Below are positions 37,278 through 48,413 of a stretch of 64,000 nucleotides of DNA, piece by piece; position 1 is the stretch's first letter; each line of letters begins with the position of its first letter. Location of the stretch: positions 1 through 64,000 of the forward strand of contig FMBT01000480.1 in NCBI GenBank assembly GCA_900095095.1. Direction: 5' to 3'. This DNA is from Fragilariopsis cylindrus CCMP1102 (Eukaryota; Bacillariophyta; Bacillariophyceae; Bacillariales; Bacillariaceae). A model generated the notes under the pieces. That model was not told the origin of the DNA and did not search any database. It worked only from the letters and a program-made list of their open reading frames with translations. The position numbers and the translations under genes are program-made.

Positions 37278-38270
37278 CTATATTTTATTTCCTTGACTGA
37301 TTCTAGTAACATATACTTCGAATACAAGCGTGGCATCGCCAGACTCAAACGCACTTGCAAGTCTTTGCTTTCCTTCCTCCGTTGTTGCTTCTGGCAACTG
37401 GCCAGCATTTCTCGCCGCAAAAACCAGCACCGACGGAACTTCCACACGTCTGGCGGCATTCAATTTCATCCCCATCATACCTTCTTCTAACCCTCGTGGC
37501 AAGTCCCCAAATCCAATCTTCGCCGAAAGCTCGTTGGAATCATTATCGTCTTTGGTCGAATAGTATTTGGCACCAACAACGCCGGATGGCTCACCACCCG
37601 GGGTAGCCAGAGATTTGCAACGAATGGTCATTGTGACACCCACGTCGGATCCGCTTCGGACGGTTCGAACGCTATTTATGCCGGTATTAATATCCTTGTA
37701 GGTCACACCGCTATCCAATCGCGTCGATGTGGCATAATCGTATTCGGCCCCTTGTGCGGTTTTCGTCCCTTGCAGTTGCAATTGTTTCAAGCGGGTCGCA
37801 GCTCCCGATGTGTCGCCGGCGACTGGCAGATTTCGGAGAGCGCTTACGTCAATGCCAGCGAGAGCCGCAGGGGGTAGAAGGAAGAGTGCTCCGGTACTTG
37901 TAGCGATAGCGGTGGTAGTTCCGACTAGTTTTGATGCAAAGAGGCGTCTGGATAGGGAATTATTAGTATCTTTGAGTTTGCTAGTGTCGCTACTCTTTGT
38001 GTAGTGTTCTCCTTTGGAACTACGAGTATGGGCATGGGCATCATCATCATCATTATCGTCGTCGTCGATCGCTGCATTCGATTTTCCTGCGAAAGTGACG
38101 CAGGGCTGTTGCAAAACCGCCTGATATTCTGTCGGAAACGATGATCGCTGCTTGCCCATCGCAGTAGGATACGACGATGTGAATGCTTCCTGCGGTGTCG
38201 CGAATGTGGTGAAGAGAACGATTGCGAGTATAAGTTGTGACGACCCAAGCAGCATCATCACCTTTTCCAT
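37278..38270 (-). CDS. FKBP-like protein with predicted thylakoid-lumen targeting
   Basis: A 330-residue protein with a tripartite presequence. Residues 1-29 are a signal peptide ending ATPQEA, followed by FTSSYPTAM (aromatic cleavage site for secondary plastids). Near residue 105 is LSRRLFASK with a hydrophobic stretch ending LPPAALA, a twin-arginine lumen-transfer signal with an A-x-A cleavage site. The mature part has FKBP features (SGVTYKDINTGINSV, then GFGDLPRGLEEGMMGMKLNA, RRVEVP). Some residues usual in active FKBP prolyl isomerases look replaced, such as the Trp of GW-EG, which is Leu here. It probably acts in photosystem assembly or folding. Single exon, frame intact. Confidence 0.78.
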   Translation of the reverse strand: MEKVMMLLGSSQLILAIVLFTTFATPQEAFTSSYPTAMGKQRSSFPTEYQAVLQQPCVTFAGKSNAAIDDDDNDDDDAHAHTRSSKGEHYTKSSDTSKLKDTNNSLSRRLFASKLVGTTTAIATSTGALFLLPPAALAGIDVSALRNLPVAGDTSGAATRLKQLQLQGTKTAQGAEYDYATSTRLDSGVTYKDINTGINSVRTVRSGSDVGVTMTIRCKSLATPGGEPSGVVGAKYYSTKDDNDSNELSAKIGFGDLPRGLEEGMMGMKLNAARRVEVPSVLVFAARNAGQLPEATTEEGKQRLASAFESGDATLVFEVYVTRISQGNKI

Positions 38271-38956
38271 AGCGATATACAGTGATATTGATAAATGAAA
38301 ATGAAGATCGATACGTAGGCAGACAGGGGTTTCGTAAGTTCAGGAATGCGATGTGATGTTTTGATAACTTCTTGCTTGTCCGTACTGGTTCGCTGGATTC
38401 AGTAATTAGCGCACGCAACAGCACTTTTTAAAACCCTGTTTTAAAAATTTCCAAACGCGGGTCAGTCCAGTGAGCTTCAATAGATATGCCAAAATACAGA
38501 TATATATTGACCCAATACAATGCGGCTTCAGTGATTGTTTCGTAGTGTTTCGATACGAATAAAATATGTGAGTTGATTGTAGATATCCTTTTCTTCACTG
38601 TGTGAAAGACTAACATACCTGGCCTTTCACTGGGCTGTAGCCACTCTACTAATACACTGAGAGTTTGCTGCCCACTATGGGACAACGAGACCTTGGAAGT
38701 ATGATCTATCATTTACAGCAATCCTTTGGATACACTTTCTCCTATAAACTAATCATATGACACTTCCATAGCATAATATGTATATAAATATATAACACTT
38801 CCGTCACATCATATGTTTAAGAATATAACACTATGAATTAAGGCCTTATATTATTAAATTTATCTATTAAATTTATCTATGTAATCGTTGTCGTAGGATT
38901 TAAAACATGCAACAAAATGGCAGTATTCATTCACATTACCCCCAATAGCATCACCA
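38271..38956. other. Intergenic region
   Basis: About 690 bases: FKBP-like 5' flank on one side and the 3' flank of the first bZIP-PAS gene on the other. Nothing further is seen; the open frame at 38428-38712 is unsupported. Confidence 0.45.
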
Positions 38957-41071
38957 CTAGGATATCAACGTCATTGTTTGCGGCAATTCTGTGTTTACAT
39001 GAAGTAACTGGGTGATTTCATCTGTAGCACTGTATTGACAAAGAAAAGAGAAAAATAGAACAGTGAGTATCGTTATCATACTAAGTACCAACCGGATTAC
39101 ACTACCAAGGAACCAATGATGGACTTACTTTGTCAATGGATAAGAGCACATAAAATCGACAAAAGACTTCCCAATTTTTCTGTGATGAATATTCGTAGAA
39201 CATGCTGGCCGACCATTAGTAACATCTTCGAGACTCTCATCTGCACCAGAACCAGAGCTATCACCTAGAAGGAGGTGCAGAAGAGGCTTCCCTTCTGCTT
39301 CCGTTTGTGTATATGATGTTAGTCGAGTCCACTGTTCATTCACATGGACCACACGGTAAGGGGACGTAGCTTCCGTAATGACACGAGCTTCATTTGGACA
39401 AGGCACTAACGCCATTTCTAGACTTCCAGGAATCACTTGCGCGTTGATGTTGCCCCCGTTTGCACCATCCAACTGCTGCATAAACCCCATTGCATCAAAT
39501 ACCAATTCCATACTCAATAGTTTGTTGTTCTTTGAGAAGTTTGCTCGGAGCATTCCAGGAACAACGCAATCTGTCAGTGCACCACATAAGACAGCATTCT
39601 GTGTCCTGAACACGAATGGGCACATTAGCACATCATCGAGTATATTCATATCGTCTTCATTCACTGCATAGAATGCAGAAACACGCTCTACATTTACCTT
39701 ATTCAAGTAAGCTGGGCTCAGTATAGGATGATGAGAACTTGTTCTGCTGACCTTAGAACGGTATGAACCAATTTCCAGAGTACTGTCCATCTTTTGGCGT
39801 TTCATTGGTGACTCTTTGTCAGTCTCGTCTGAGGAGCATGTATTCGTCTTGAAATTTTGATTATTATTGTAACTTTGTTCGGGCGTTTCGCTTGACGAGC
39901 TAACCTTCGCGGCTGCCATACTCATAGCATGGCTAGTTCCTTCGGGATGACTTGATTCTACTCGTTGCCTTTTCGAAACTATATTAATTTCAGAGCAACG
40001 TGAAGAGTCACTACTCGCACTACTACTACTTGCACTCGATTCGCCGGAGAGGCTGGATTCTGGCTGTTGACCTGTGTCATCTATCTCTTTGTTCAGCATG
40101 TCTTGCTTATCGAGACTTCCGAGATAGTCACTTCGTTTGATTCGTCGCCATCTAGCATTGTAACATCCGGTTCGTTCGATCATAACAGCAATGCTAGCAG
40201 CATCGCAAACCATCGCGTCTATACCTCGTACAACTCGGCAGTCCTATAAAGCAAAAGAAGAACATTATATATATATATACTTATATTAGGTTCCAACTAC
40301 AAAGTGATATGTATGATGTATGCATGTATATGTGTATTCTAATAGACCAAAGCTATATATAAAAACTCAACAAAACAAAACGAGATTTTTGTCACTTACT
40401 GTTTCAACTTCTGCTCTACGAAAGGATCGAAAGGGGGTTACGGGTTCTTTCATCCAAAAAGAGTCCTCCAGTAATGCACCCCACTTCACAGTATCTTTCT
40501 CGTAGCTTGCATGATAATTCAAGACGGTTTGAACAACAGATCGACGAACTTTTTTAATATTCAACAGATTATGCATCGATACACGTCGCTCTCGAATGTC
40601 TTTTGTTTGCACCGATCGTAGACCATGAGCCATATCCTTTAATTTTTGGATGTAAGCTTTCTTCCGTAATCTAGTACAACGAGCATGCTCTCGATTGCGT
40701 TCTCGATTCTTTTCTGTTCTATCGTTATCTAAGTCATCTATTAAGTCATCTCCGACCGACTCGTTGCTACTAACAGTAGCTTTGCTGTTACCTACTTTCG
40801 AATTGGATGCTGATACTGACATTTTCATTTCCTGATGATGAGCCAAAGTTATGTTTGGTGCACTTCCTGGTGCAATCGGAGCCATAACGGGGTTTGGTTG
40901 AAAAGACGGTTGAAAAGAACCTTGTGCTTTCCACATCATCTGCTGTTGTTGTTGTTGTTGTTGAAGTTGTTGATGCTGTTGTTGATGTTGTTGCTGATGT
41001 TGCATTGACACAACATTAGCAGCTGCTGAAGTGGCTGCAGTATTCTGCATCATATTATTACTATTACTCAT
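38957..41071 (-). CDS. bZIP-PAS transcription factor 1
   Basis: Exons 40400-41071, 39129-40243 and 38957-39029 give 619 residues. After a Gln-rich start comes the basic region RERNREHARCTRLRKKAY (about 123-140), then a conserved block through SYEKDTVKWGALLEDSFW and KEPVTPFRSFRRAEVET. Exon 2 has GIDAMVCDAASIAVMIERTG, RWRRIKR, a Ser-rich linker, then NEARVITEATSPYRVVHVNE and RLTSYTQTEAEGKPLLHLLL, which is a PAS domain (about 510-610). The tail is SYPLTNATDEITQLLHV, joined across the last intron (phase 2). It lacks the LOV photo-adduct motif (NCRFLQ), so it is not an aureochrome. It is head-to-head with its longer paralogue. Confidence 0.85.
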
Positions 41072-41592
41072 GTTATTTTGTATTTCAGAAATACTATTGT
41101 TGTGTCAGGAGAAGTTGCCAACAATTTGCTCGTTTGATAGACCCTTTGCGTGTTGTTTTGTCGTTTGAGTTAAAGCTTTTCGTTCCTGTTTTAGATTCCT
41201 TCTTATACTGTGTTTTAAATTGTGTCTACGGAAAGCATGGATGTTGAATGGTGTACCGGTAGTGCTGTTGTAATGAAAGAAAAGTAAAGAACGTGTATGA
41301 GTAAAACAAACATAATTTTTCGTTACATATCTCCAATCTGCTCCTTTCGTGCATAAAAAGTGATGTGCTTTCACAATCGATCGTGAAAATTGATATGTAC
41401 GTACGTAGGGCGTATGTAAAATGAACAGCTGTGATACAGAACTAACAAATTGTGGTGTGGCGTGTCGTTTTTTGCGAGCATATATTGTCAGATGTTAGGA
41501 AAAGCTGCAAATCCGATGACGTATGGATAAAATATCATTAAGTAGATTTTGTAAAGAAGAACAACATCAATGTGTGATTGCGCGTAATTACC

Positions 41593-41875
41593 TCATTTTT
41601 TGTCGTAATAGAAGAAGCATAAAAACCTTAATGACATCATCGAAAAAAAATTTCGTTTCACACGGCAGATGGAGGAAAAATATGCTAAAATCTGTGTGAC
41701 ATGAAATCCCGTACGACTGCTTTATGAGAAGCATGCAGGGTTTCATTTAAGCAAAGGGGGGATACGCCATTTTTTGTCGAAAACGAAGAAGCATAAAAAC
41801 CTAAATGACAGCATCAGGGAACAACTGACGTGCTTCACAAACACAGCAGAAAGAAAAAAAATATGCTGAAATCTG
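41593..41875. repeat. Diverged direct repeat pair in the shared bZIP-PAS promoter
   Basis: Two copies of about 100-110 bases, 174 bases apart. Each starts CATTTTTTGTCG, continues with GAAGAAGCATAAAAACCT and AATGACA..CATC, and ends near ATATGCT.AAATCT. The copies differ by substitutions and small gaps. Confidence 0.75.
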
Positions 41876-42498
41876 GACCATCTTCCGTTTCATAGGTTGA
41901 AAAAATCTACAAGATCAATAAAAAATCGAAAATCCTCTTCATGCGCGAATTCTTGAATGTACAAGTCGTAGGCGATAAAGATAAATTTTGATTTAAAAAA
42001 AACTGGGATTTACCTTGCACCCCAAATCGCTCATAGCTAGTGACTTCTTTGTGACTTGTTGGTAAATTTAGTCTAACAAGTTGGACTTGTTAGGTAACTT
42101 AAAGTTCGTCACGAGACTGAAAAGAAATTCACTTTAGAGAGAATTTGAATTTTTTGTACAGTACCAGGTAGCGCATATGGCAGTCAAATTTTTATAAATG
42201 ACATATTATTGAATCGAACCAGTCGTATCGTACTAGTATGAATCGAATCGAATGAATCGAAATCGAAGATCGATTGTATTAACAGATATTGACTCGATCA
42301 TGGATAATTACATCACCGTTCGACTGGTACGATTAATAATTTCTGTGATATCATTGGCTGCGCGACTATCTTTGTGGGTGACAATTTTGATTCCACGTAC
42401 TCATCAAGTTGTTCCTTACACGCAAATTAATATCATACTACTACAAAAGAGGACGTAGAAAGAAGTGGTGTAAAGTCAGAGTGACGTTCGTTTAGCAT

Positions 42499-42532
42499 TT
42501 AAGTAAATTAATTAATAAAATTATTTACTTAA
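42499..42532. repeat. Inverted repeat, 10-bp arms
   Basis: TTAAGTAAAT and ATTTACTTAA flank a 14-base AT-rich loop, upstream of the second bZIP-PAS gene and next to a CACGTG site at 42539. Confidence 0.65.
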
Positions 42533-42861
42533 TAGTCGCACGTGCGTCAGCCTAGGATTTTTTATATAAGGACAATTTGAAAATGAAAAAAAACGTGAAT
42601 TTCGCTTGATATTTTTTTCTTTCTGTTCGCAAGACTTTTTTTCTTTTGACATCACCTATCCAGCCATTTTTTTGTGGCTTACATCACCTATGCATACGAG
42701 ACTTGTAAGTTGTCAATCACAACCCATTTTAACGAATCGAATCAAGTCGCGTAAAAGACACCATAACATAAAGAAGGAGTATCTGATAAAGGAATCAGAA
42801 TCAAAGCAGGAATTAAAGTAGTAAACGCGATATCACGAATAAACGAAATACAAACAAAAAG

Positions 42862-45800
42862 ATGGATCAACAACAACACAATCAACAGCAACAGCAACAA
42901 CAACAGCAACAGCAGCAGAACCAACAGCAGCAACAGCAACAGCAGCAGAACCAACAGCAGCAACAGCAACAGCAGCAGAACCAACAGCAACCAAATTTCG
43001 CCACGCCTATTGCACCAAATCCGGCTCCTTCTAGAAGTACTGTCGGATCTGATAATTTTAACAGCGTTCCAACAATGTATCATCAACAACAACAGCCGCA
43101 GCAACATATTGCTGCGGCGCCCGTTACCGTAGCCAGTAATGCGATGAGCTCTCAGGTAATGGGACAACTCATGACTAATCCAGCCTTGGCGGCGGTCGCT
43201 GCGGCGACTCCCCTTCTCCCGCCAGCCGCAATGATGACAAATCCTGGTGCATTCTTAACGATGCCAGAATACTATACTATGACTAATCCAGTAATGAACG
43301 ATCCACAACAGCAGCAACAACAACAACAACTAACTGCGAAGATTTCTGCTGCTGCTATCAATTCATCCGTGGGTGCGATTAGACCACAACAAGTCACGGC
43401 GGGACAGCAGATTCAACAACAATATCAGCAGCAGCAACAGCAACAATCACAACCGGCACAAATCTTCACTGTTCCAGGGATGCAATATCCTACGATCTTA
43501 CCGTATGGAGTTACTTTGTCAAATTCTGTTCTGGCGGCAACTCCGGGAGTCAATCCAATGGCACCTTCCTCGGTTCAAGTACATATGGCTGCAAATGCGG
43601 CAGCGTCTCAAGCTATCGCTGCGGCGAATGCGAACAATAATGGAAGTACAAATCTAACTAGTAGTAGTAATAATATTCCAACCGCTAACTTCGTTGAAAG
43701 CTGTGTAGGAGCAACTACTGCCGGCGGGAAAAAAAGAACGAAAGATCTAACGGCTCAAGAACGTGCTCAACAGAATCGTGATCGGAATAGAGAACATGCT
43801 CGGTCGACACGACTACGAAAGAAGGCGTACGTATCAAAGTTAAAAGAATTAGTAGAAGGATTGCATGCAGAACGTACAGAAGAAGTCCGACAACGAAGAG
43901 TTGCTATCCAACATTTAGCCGAAACGCAGGATGTTCGTAGAGCAGTTGTTCGTAGCTTCTTACGATTTCAATCTAGTTACGAAACCGATAAACGTAAATG
44001 GATGACATTATTAGAGGATGATTTTTGGTTGAAGCAACCAGTGACCCCTTACAGATGCTTCCGAAGAAGTGAAATAAAAAATGTAAGTAATCTCATTTTC
44101 ATTGCCGCTATTATTGAATACTACCATTACAGGAACTGGTATGATTTCTCCATGTTCATACAATGCATTCATATTCATGCTCACTCTCTTTCCTTTTGTT
44201 TCTACGGAATCATCTAATCTAATCTCTCATGTGTCACACAGGAAAGCCGATTTACTCGAGGTGCAGAAGGGATGATTGCTGACGCTTCAAGCATAGCAGT
44301 TATGATTGAAGGAGTTGGATCACGCAGTTCTAGATGGGCCCACATCAAACGTGAAGACCTCTTTGCTAAGGAAGAGGAACGTACTGGTCGGAAACGCATG
44401 CCAAGAAACATTGTCCAACGAAACAATCGATTTCGACACCCAATTTCGAGTATCTCTGCATCAAGCTCCAACTCGTCGAACACTGGTTCTAGCGGTGGTG
44501 AAGAGAATAGCAGCAACAACAAGCCACATCAGCAGCAAACACAGAGCAATGATACTGCTTCTGCAGAGGAAGGGGCCGAAGGAGTGGTAGTCGCCAAGAA
44601 CGCTAGTAGCTCTAGCCACGAAGATCAAAGTAGTAGCAATAATGCTTCCGGAGAGTTTCATGACTATCATGCCAAGCCACTCCCTGATCCAAAACTTCCG
44701 GCAGGTTTCACCGCACAAGGTAGCAGTACCGCATCTTCGCGTTTGGGCGATGATTCTCAGGAAGGAGGTTCCAACAGTGGAGAAGACGATACGAAAGGTA
44801 TCAGTGCATCGTCTGATAATGATTCCGCTGCCGCCATCAAGGAGCCATCATCTAACAGTGGATCAAACAAACGCCGTAAGCTTGATTCCAACAGGAACTT
44901 TAATACTGCGACAGCAGCAGATGGAAGATCGGGGTCAGAATCTGCAGGCCCTATAGCTGCTACCAAGATGTCGAATGGCTTCCTACCATCAAATATGATT
45001 GCAAAGAAGGGAGGCATTGCACACAGCTTCCTACCATCAAATATGATTGCAAAAAAGGGAGGCATTGCACACAATGTCCGTCCCGTTGCTAGCTCTGTGT
45101 CGTCTACCCAGAAGAGTGGTAATGCTCGTCTTGCTCTTGCTCCGGCAGTTCCCCTCCCTCCATTTGCTGGTATTGGGAAACGTTCTGGTGGCTTGTCACT
45201 AATAGGTGGTACATCCACATTTGCTCCAAATAAAAGCAATGTATCATCATCCGTGTCCATGTCCATCGCTGACAACAATGCTAACGCAAAAACAACGACT
45301 GGAGGTGGAACTAAAGGAGTCGACATTGTTGATGTCACCCCTTCTGCAAGACGTCCCCAACTCGCTAATGCAGCTCTTGAAGCCCCTGCTGGGATATCCA
45401 CCGGACCACCCATCATATCTGGAGATATCGAAACTTCTTCAAGCAACTCATCCCGAAGCAAGCCACAAATAAAGGCGTTTTATCACTTCAACGAAGATGC
45501 TATGATTATTATGGACGACGTAATAATGTGCCCATTTGTATTTAGGACTCAAGATGCAGTTCTATGTGGAGCACTCGCCGAATGTGTCATGCCTGGTATG
45601 CTTCGAGGTGAATTTTCTTCGAGAAACAAGCTCCATAATTTGGAAATGGTGTATGATTCTATGGGGCTTATGCAACAGCTTGAACGATGTAGCGGATCGG
45701 AGTTGATGGCTCAGATTATTCCTGGTAGCCTGGAGATGGCCTTGTCGCCTGCACCGTACGAGTGTAGGGTAATAACACTTGTAGAGCCCCCGTATTTGAT

Positions 45801-46155
45801 TGTCAATGTCAACAAGTCATGGACGAAGTTAACGAAACATACACAGATGGATGTGGAGGGTGCAGAGCTGTTCAACATTTTAGGTTCTTCTTCTAATAGT
45901 AGCGAGAGTAGTCAAGCCGCAAATCCCCCTTACGATCTGAAAGATGTCAGCGAGGGACGCTCCAAGTGTACGACTAGGTTTCATTTTGACAAAGATGGTC
46001 GAGAGTTTGTAGATTTCATGTGCTCATACCCCCTCACGAACGCCAAGGACGAAGTGACTCATATCCTTCATGTTAGCAAGGAGCTTCGATCACTGGAAGA
46101 GTCGGTCGAGTCACAGTCTGATCTGGGAAGCGATGCTAACGACGAAAATGCATAA
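42862..46155 (+). CDS. bZIP-PAS transcription factor 2 (long paralogue)
   Basis: Exons 42862-44082 and 44242-46155 (GTAAGT..CAG, phase 0) give 1,044 residues. Poly-Gln N-terminus, then the basic region RDRNREHARSTRLRKKAY (about 306-325), followed by the same block as its neighbour (SYETDKRKWMTLLEDDFWLK, PVTPYRCFRRSEI). Exon 2 opens with MIADASSIAVMIEGVGSRSS and RWAHIKRED, continues with a long Ser/Asn-rich linker, and ends with the PAS domain (YECRVITLVEPPYLIVNVNK, about 905-1010) and SYPLTNAKDEVTHILHVSK. No LOV cysteine motif. The linker has a 16-residue tandem duplication. The intron position after the FRR(A/S)E block is shared with the paralogue. Frame intact. Confidence 0.87.
42901..42990 (+). 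repeat. 30-bp coding minisatellite, three copies (poly-Gln)
   Basis: Unit starting CAACAGCAACAGCAGCAG and ending AACCAACAGCAG, present three times with a single base difference at the end of the last copy. It encodes Gln runs broken by Asn. Near-identity at DNA level indicates recent expansion. Confidence 0.9.
44978..45073 (+). repeat. 48-bp coding tandem duplication
   Basis: Two in-frame copies encoding FLPSNMIAKKGGIAH within the linker of the long bZIP-PAS protein. I see only one base difference (AAGAAG versus AAAAAG). Confidence 0.92.
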
Positions 46156-47472
46156 CTATGTTGGAACTATATATACGCAATATCGGGGGCAAAGATTCAA
46201 ATGAATGTAACTATCTATATATAATACTATAATATCTATATATAATACTATAATAGTAATTTCTGACCGTATTATTATCTAGTGTGCGATATCTTCTACT
46301 TCAATAATGAAATACTGTTAAGTAATCTCACTGTAATGTAATACTGCCTGTACAAAAAGTAAGATATTATAATATGTTTCATGTTCCATTTATTTGCTTT
46401 AAACAGTGCTCTGAAGGGGATTCGAAGATACTTGCCATATATCATTATCCTATAAGGCGTTTATGAAGATTTAACATCATTATCAGATGTCCAGTACAAT
46501 AATGTTGTTGTTGTTGTTGTTGTTTTCCTTTTGATTTAACTGATCATGATGAGACCTGGTGTCATATCACATTGAATTAGAAATCAAGGTCTGTGATTCC
46601 CAAAAACTGACGTTGGGAACACGGTTGTTGGAATCAAGCAAACTGATATGAAAACCTCTTTCAATTCAATCTCTACCTTCCCTGTACTGTCTATTATACT
46701 ATAAATTGTTCAAAATTAATTTGACACATACATTTCTACACTGCTACTTGCTGCTGCTACACATTGTGTTGTTGATTGAGAGAATCATCAGACTATGTAG
46801 GACAATGTGGGTTGTAGTAAAATCTAGCCTCAAACAGTGATTTTTGTTAGATTTTTTGATGAAGGGGTATGAGAGAGGTTTGTTTGTTGGTCTAATTCAT
46901 ATTATATAATATAATATATATAGTGTGGGTGTGCAGTGCAGTGTGGCTCATCCAGGATTGGAATGTGTCAATTTCCCTTCAATTATTTCTTCTTCTCATC
47001 TAATATTTGATTCATACCTCCTAATATAGTGTTGGCATCTTTCCTGTCTAGCATAGTGGAACTACAAGTAGTGTGCATAGTATCAAGTACTAGAAAAGCT
47101 GGCAAATAGCAAAAAAGAGCCAGTTTTATTACTCTATATTTATATTCTAGTACAATATTGAATGAATCGAACTGATCGAATGCCTACTGTACCGTACACG
47201 CTCGTTATGGCGCACAAGTCTCCCGTATTAAAAGTGCGCGGTAATCTCCGCACGTGACAATCAAGCAAATATTTTTTATAAATAAAACAAATTCTGTCTT
47301 TTCATCTCATCGAACACAATCATGATCAACAATAATAAAAGTTTAATCACAACAATTATTATTAGTACCGTACCGTAACTATAATTCAGATTAGCCAAGC
47401 AATATAAGAAGGAAAAACAAGAAAAGTAAATTCAATTCCAAATATACATATTAAAACGACAATTTCTTTAAG
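46156..47472. other. Intergenic region with a CpG-free block
   Basis: Between the bZIP-PAS 2 stop and the RAD6 start. There is a (TTG)n run at about 46505-46526. From about 46624 to 47167 I count no CpG. No gene is visible. Confidence 0.55.
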
Positions 47473-48413
47473 ATGAGTACTAGTGCAAGAAGACGTCTAC
47501 TTAGAGATTTCAAACGGTAAGAGAATTTGAACACGATACTATTTTATGAAGTGACGAACGCAAAGTAGTCGAATTGAATGGAATTGATTTGATTTGATTT
47601 GAATCGCAGTCATTCATTTTGCTTGCTTTTTCCGCGGAATAATTATTATCGCGAAAGAGAGAATCCCTCAAAATCTTTTATCGTATTTTATTCCATCGGC
47701 AACTCATTTTTACTCACTTATATTATATTATATTATATTGCTGCTGTTTCTTGTTTGTGCTACTTATCATTTATCATTATTATTTCTATCATACTACTGA
47801 ATACTTGAATAATCAATCCCGACCATGATGCAAAATAAAATAAAATAATATCAACAAAAATTTCACAGTCTCCAAAATGATCCACCATCAGGAGTTACGG
47901 GTGCACCCATGGATACAAATATTATGTTATGGCAGGCAGTAATTTTTGGTCCAGATGATACACCAGTAAGTGTAGTCATATATATATTGTATATATATAT
48001 GTATATATAATCAAAATATCATTGCAATTCATCTAACATTATTTCGATTTTCCTTGTTTCGTTGTATATATTCAATATAACTAACTTGCAAGTGGGAGGG
48101 GGGAACGTTTAAATTAGTATTGGAATTTACAGAAGATTATCCCAACAAGGCACCACAGGTACGATTCTTAACAAAGATGTTTCATCCAAATATTTATAAT
48201 GATGGACAAATTTGTTTAGATATTTTACAAAATCAATGGTCACCCATTTATGACATATCAGCAATATTAACAAGTATCCAATCATTATTATGTGATCCAA
48301 ATCCTGCATCACCTGCCAATTCGGAAGCAAGTCGTTTGTACAATGAAAATCGACGTGAATATAATCGTCGTGTTCGGGAAATTGTGGAACAATCGTGGCA
48401 GGATGATGCCTAA
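47473..48413 (+). CDS. UBC2: Ubiquitin-conjugating enzyme E2, RAD6/UBC2 type
   Basis: E2 enzyme that ubiquitinates histone H2B and PCNA in yeast and animals. Exons 47473-47516, 47869-47965 and 48093-48413 give 153 residues, the family length. It begins [20 protein letters not shown], has [20 protein letters not shown] across the second junction, HPN in [20 protein letters not shown] with the catalytic Cys, and the C-terminal helices [18 protein letters not shown] and VEQSWQDDA. The short first exon (44 nt) is easily missed. All junctions are GT-AG and the frame is intact. Confidence 0.95.

Larger units (their letters stand above)
41072..42861. promoter_or_regulatory. Shared 5' region between divergent bZIP-PAS paralogues
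   Basis: About 1.8 kb between two head-to-head start codons. It contains a pair of diverged direct repeats (41593-41692 and 41767-41875), an inverted repeat (42499-42532), and several bZIP-type core sites: TGACGTAT at 41517, TGACATCA at 41632, TGACGTGC at 41826, TGACGTTC at 42482, CACGTG at 42539. No protein-coding frame is supported. The regulatory role is inference from position and motifs. Confidence 0.5.

Noticed and set aside
42742-43167. Leu-rich minus-strand frame of 141 codons
   Set aside because: It is the antisense of the CAG/CAA repeats in bZIP-PAS 2; poly-Leu arises automatically.
44757-45461. 234-codon minus-strand frame inside bZIP-PAS 2
   Set aside because: It is a shadow of the Ser/Gly-rich linker, without motifs or splice signals.
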